A DNA stretch of 64,000 bases, taken from positions 62,001 to 126,000 of the IMG/VR virus record IMGVR_UViG_3300028131_000823. One strand, given 5' to 3'. Source of the stretch: a virus. Numbering within the stretch: the stretch's first letter is position 1; every line of letters begins with the position of its first letter. The translations under genes were made by a program, and so were the position numbers. The notes under the pieces were generated by a model. The model worked only from the letters and a program-made list of their open reading frames with translations, was not told the origin of the DNA and searched no databases. Positions 62,742 through 64,000 of the stretch are shown in pieces.

Positions 62742-64000
62742 ATGTTTAAAAATTTATCTGAAAAGTTATTTCCTTTTTTAATAGCATTAACTGCACTATC
62801 CGTAAGTGCCTCTGCGGCGTTTTATTCAGTCAGTGGTTTAAGTAAACTTTTTGCAGGTGCAAGTCTTGCGGTTATCATAATGGCAGGTAGTCTTGAAGTT
62901 GCTAAACTAGTTATCGCATCATTATTATATCAATATAGAAATACAATTCCAAAAATGCTTAAGTATTATTTAACAATAGCATGTTTTGTTTTAGTATTAA
63001 TAACATCAATGGGTATTTATGGATTTTTAAGTGCGGCATATCAAGAAACTGCAAATAAAGAAGGTAATAGAGATGCACAAATTACTTTAATAGAAACTAA
63101 GAGAGATAATGTACAAGGTCAATTAGATGTTTATACCGAAGAAAAATCTAATATTGATGAGGCAGTTACAGAATTAAGAAAAGGACTTTCAAATAATAAA
63201 GTTCAATGGAGAGATAAAGAAACAGGTCAAATTATTACATCAACTTCAAGTAGAACAAGAAAAGCTTTAGAAAAACAACTTGATCAGGCTATAGGCCGAC
63301 AAGATGTTATTAACGAAAAAGTAGATGTATTAAATGAAAAACTATTTAATTTTGAAGCTGAAATAGTTGAAGCAAAAATAGGAGACGGTAGTGCAGGTGA
63401 ACTTGGCCCATTAAAATATTTAGCAAGTGTTACAGGAGTTCCAATGGATAAAATTATTAATGTGCTTTTATTAATTATAATATTTGTATTTGATCCACTT
63501 GCAATTGCATTGGTAATTGCAGCTAACTTTGCATTTGAAAGACTTAAGAAAAAACAAAAGGAATGGATTGAAGATAAGGCATTTTCAGAACACGTTGATG
63601 AAATTCTACATGAAGATGAAGAAAACATTTTAGATGTGAATTCACCTTTACCAGGAGAAGAACATAAAGAAGATGAATGGGGAAGTGAAGGCCCACCATG
63701 GTATGACGAGGACTATGATGAAGATTCACCAAATAAAGAATTAAAACAAGCTGATGAAAGATATAAAGAAAACTTAACGGAAGAAGAAGAAGCTTGGAAA
63801 GATGAAATAGATGAAACTGAACATTTATTATCTTTAGAAAAAAATAAAGAATATTTAGAAGATTCAATAGAACAAGCTGAGGAAATAGAAAAAACCTTTC
63901 AAGGAAGTGAAGGACTTTTAAAAGAGACTAAAGAAGAATCAAACAAAAATGGTTTTTTAAATAAAGAAACTAAAAAAGAAGAAACTAAAAAAGATTTATT
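62742..64000 (+). CDS. multi-helix membrane protein with coiled coil and long acidic tail (partial)
   Basis: At least 419 codons; runs off the window. Hydrophobic segments: LFPFLIALTALSVSASAAFY (about 9-28), LFAGASLAVIIMAGSLEVAKL, YYLTIACFVLVLITSMGIYGF (about 80-100), then a coiled coil (about 115-235) and a fourth segment IINVLLLIIIFVFDPLAIALVIAAN (about 243-267), followed by a very acidic Asp/Glu tail. The order of three helices, coiled coil, helix, cytoplasmic tail resembles DUF4407-type membrane proteins. Preceded by a late-type motif. Confidence 0.6.
   Translation, partial: MFKNLSEKLFPFLIALTALSVSASAAFYSVSGLSKLFAGASLAVIIMAGSLEVAKLVIASLLYQYRNTIPKMLKYYLTIACFVLVLITSMGIYGFLSAAYQETANKEGNRDAQITLIETKRDNVQGQLDVYTEEKSNIDEAVTELRKGLSNNKVQWRDKETGQIITSTSSRTRKALEKQLDQAIGRQDVINEKVDVLNEKLFNFEAEIVEAKIGDGSAGELGPLKYLASVTGVPMDKIINVLLLIIIFVFDPLAIALVIAANFAFERLKKKQKEWIEDKAFSEHVDEILHEDEENILDVNSPLPGEEHKEDEWGSEGPPWYDEDYDEDSPNKELKQADERYKENLTEEEEAWKDEIDETEHLLSLEKNKEYLEDSIEQAEEIEKTFQGSEGLLKETKEESNKNGFLNKETKKEETKKDL

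Overview
The window is part of the genome of a T4-like contractile-tailed phage. It carries recognisable homologues of T4 genes 4, 14, 15, 16, 17, 18, 19, 20, 21/22, 23, 30, 41, 43, 44, 45, 46, 47, 55, 62, uvsX, rnh, nrdA and nrdB. The DNA is very AT-rich, genes are packed tightly, and all but one gene lie on the + strand. Gene leaders are A-rich and mostly lack Shine-Dalgarno sequences. Together with a Flavobacteria-style signal peptide, a Bacteroidetes-type Hc1 histone-like protein, a class Id-like NrdB and a GH16 glycanase, this points to a Bacteroidetes (probably marine flavobacterial) host. The host is an inference.

Layout: 0.2-1.8 kb small genes, three with a capsid-targeting N-terminus; 1.9-5.1 kb nucleotide metabolism and the N-terminal half of a split DNA polymerase; 5.2-8.1 kb ribonucleotide reductase; 8.2-9.4 kb a large capsid-targeted protein; 9.5-17.7 kb a replication/recombination operon (clamp, C-terminal half of the polymerase, UvsX, helicase, gp47, gp46); 17.7-28.0 kb sheath stabiliser, gp55 sigma factor, head-completion nuclease, portal, prohead protease fused to scaffold, and major capsid protein; 28.0-30.5 kb glycosyltransferases and a secreted repeat protein; 30.6-34.4 kb clamp loader, flap nuclease and a small membrane protein; 34.4-46.7 kb neck, terminase, sheath, tube, tail chaperone with a probable +1 frameshift, and tape measure; 46.7-64 kb an accessory region. 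That region holds an alanyl-tRNA-synthetase-like protein, RmlC, DNA ligase, a lysis-type cassette, a thioesterase, GH16, guanylate kinase, an ECF-like sigma factor, tRNA-Ala and tRNA-Thr, and a histone-like protein.

The most striking system is regulatory. Three promoter-like classes are visible. (1) An approximately 85-bp repeat, eight copies, each ending about 16 nt before a start codon, lies in front of small accessory genes, the ligase and the ECF-like sigma gene (early-like). (2) AAACAA-N14-ATATAA, eleven copies with exactly 14 nt between the boxes, lies in front of clamp, clamp loader, gp55 and others (middle-like). (3) GATATATA(A/G) lies in front of head and tail genes, and in reverse orientation in front of the only minus-strand gene (late-like). 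The phage encodes both an ECF-like sigma factor and a gp55-type sigma factor that could serve these classes.

Other notable points: a family of proteins sharing the T4 internal-protein targeting signal; a polymerase split between motifs A and B and separated by 5 kb; an AlaRS-like protein with an altered motif 2 alongside a tRNA-Ala carrying G3:U70; a metallophosphoesterase with all its metal-ligand motifs changed; and a neck protein fused to a lectin-like domain. Everything was read by eye from sequence and remembered families; no searches were run.
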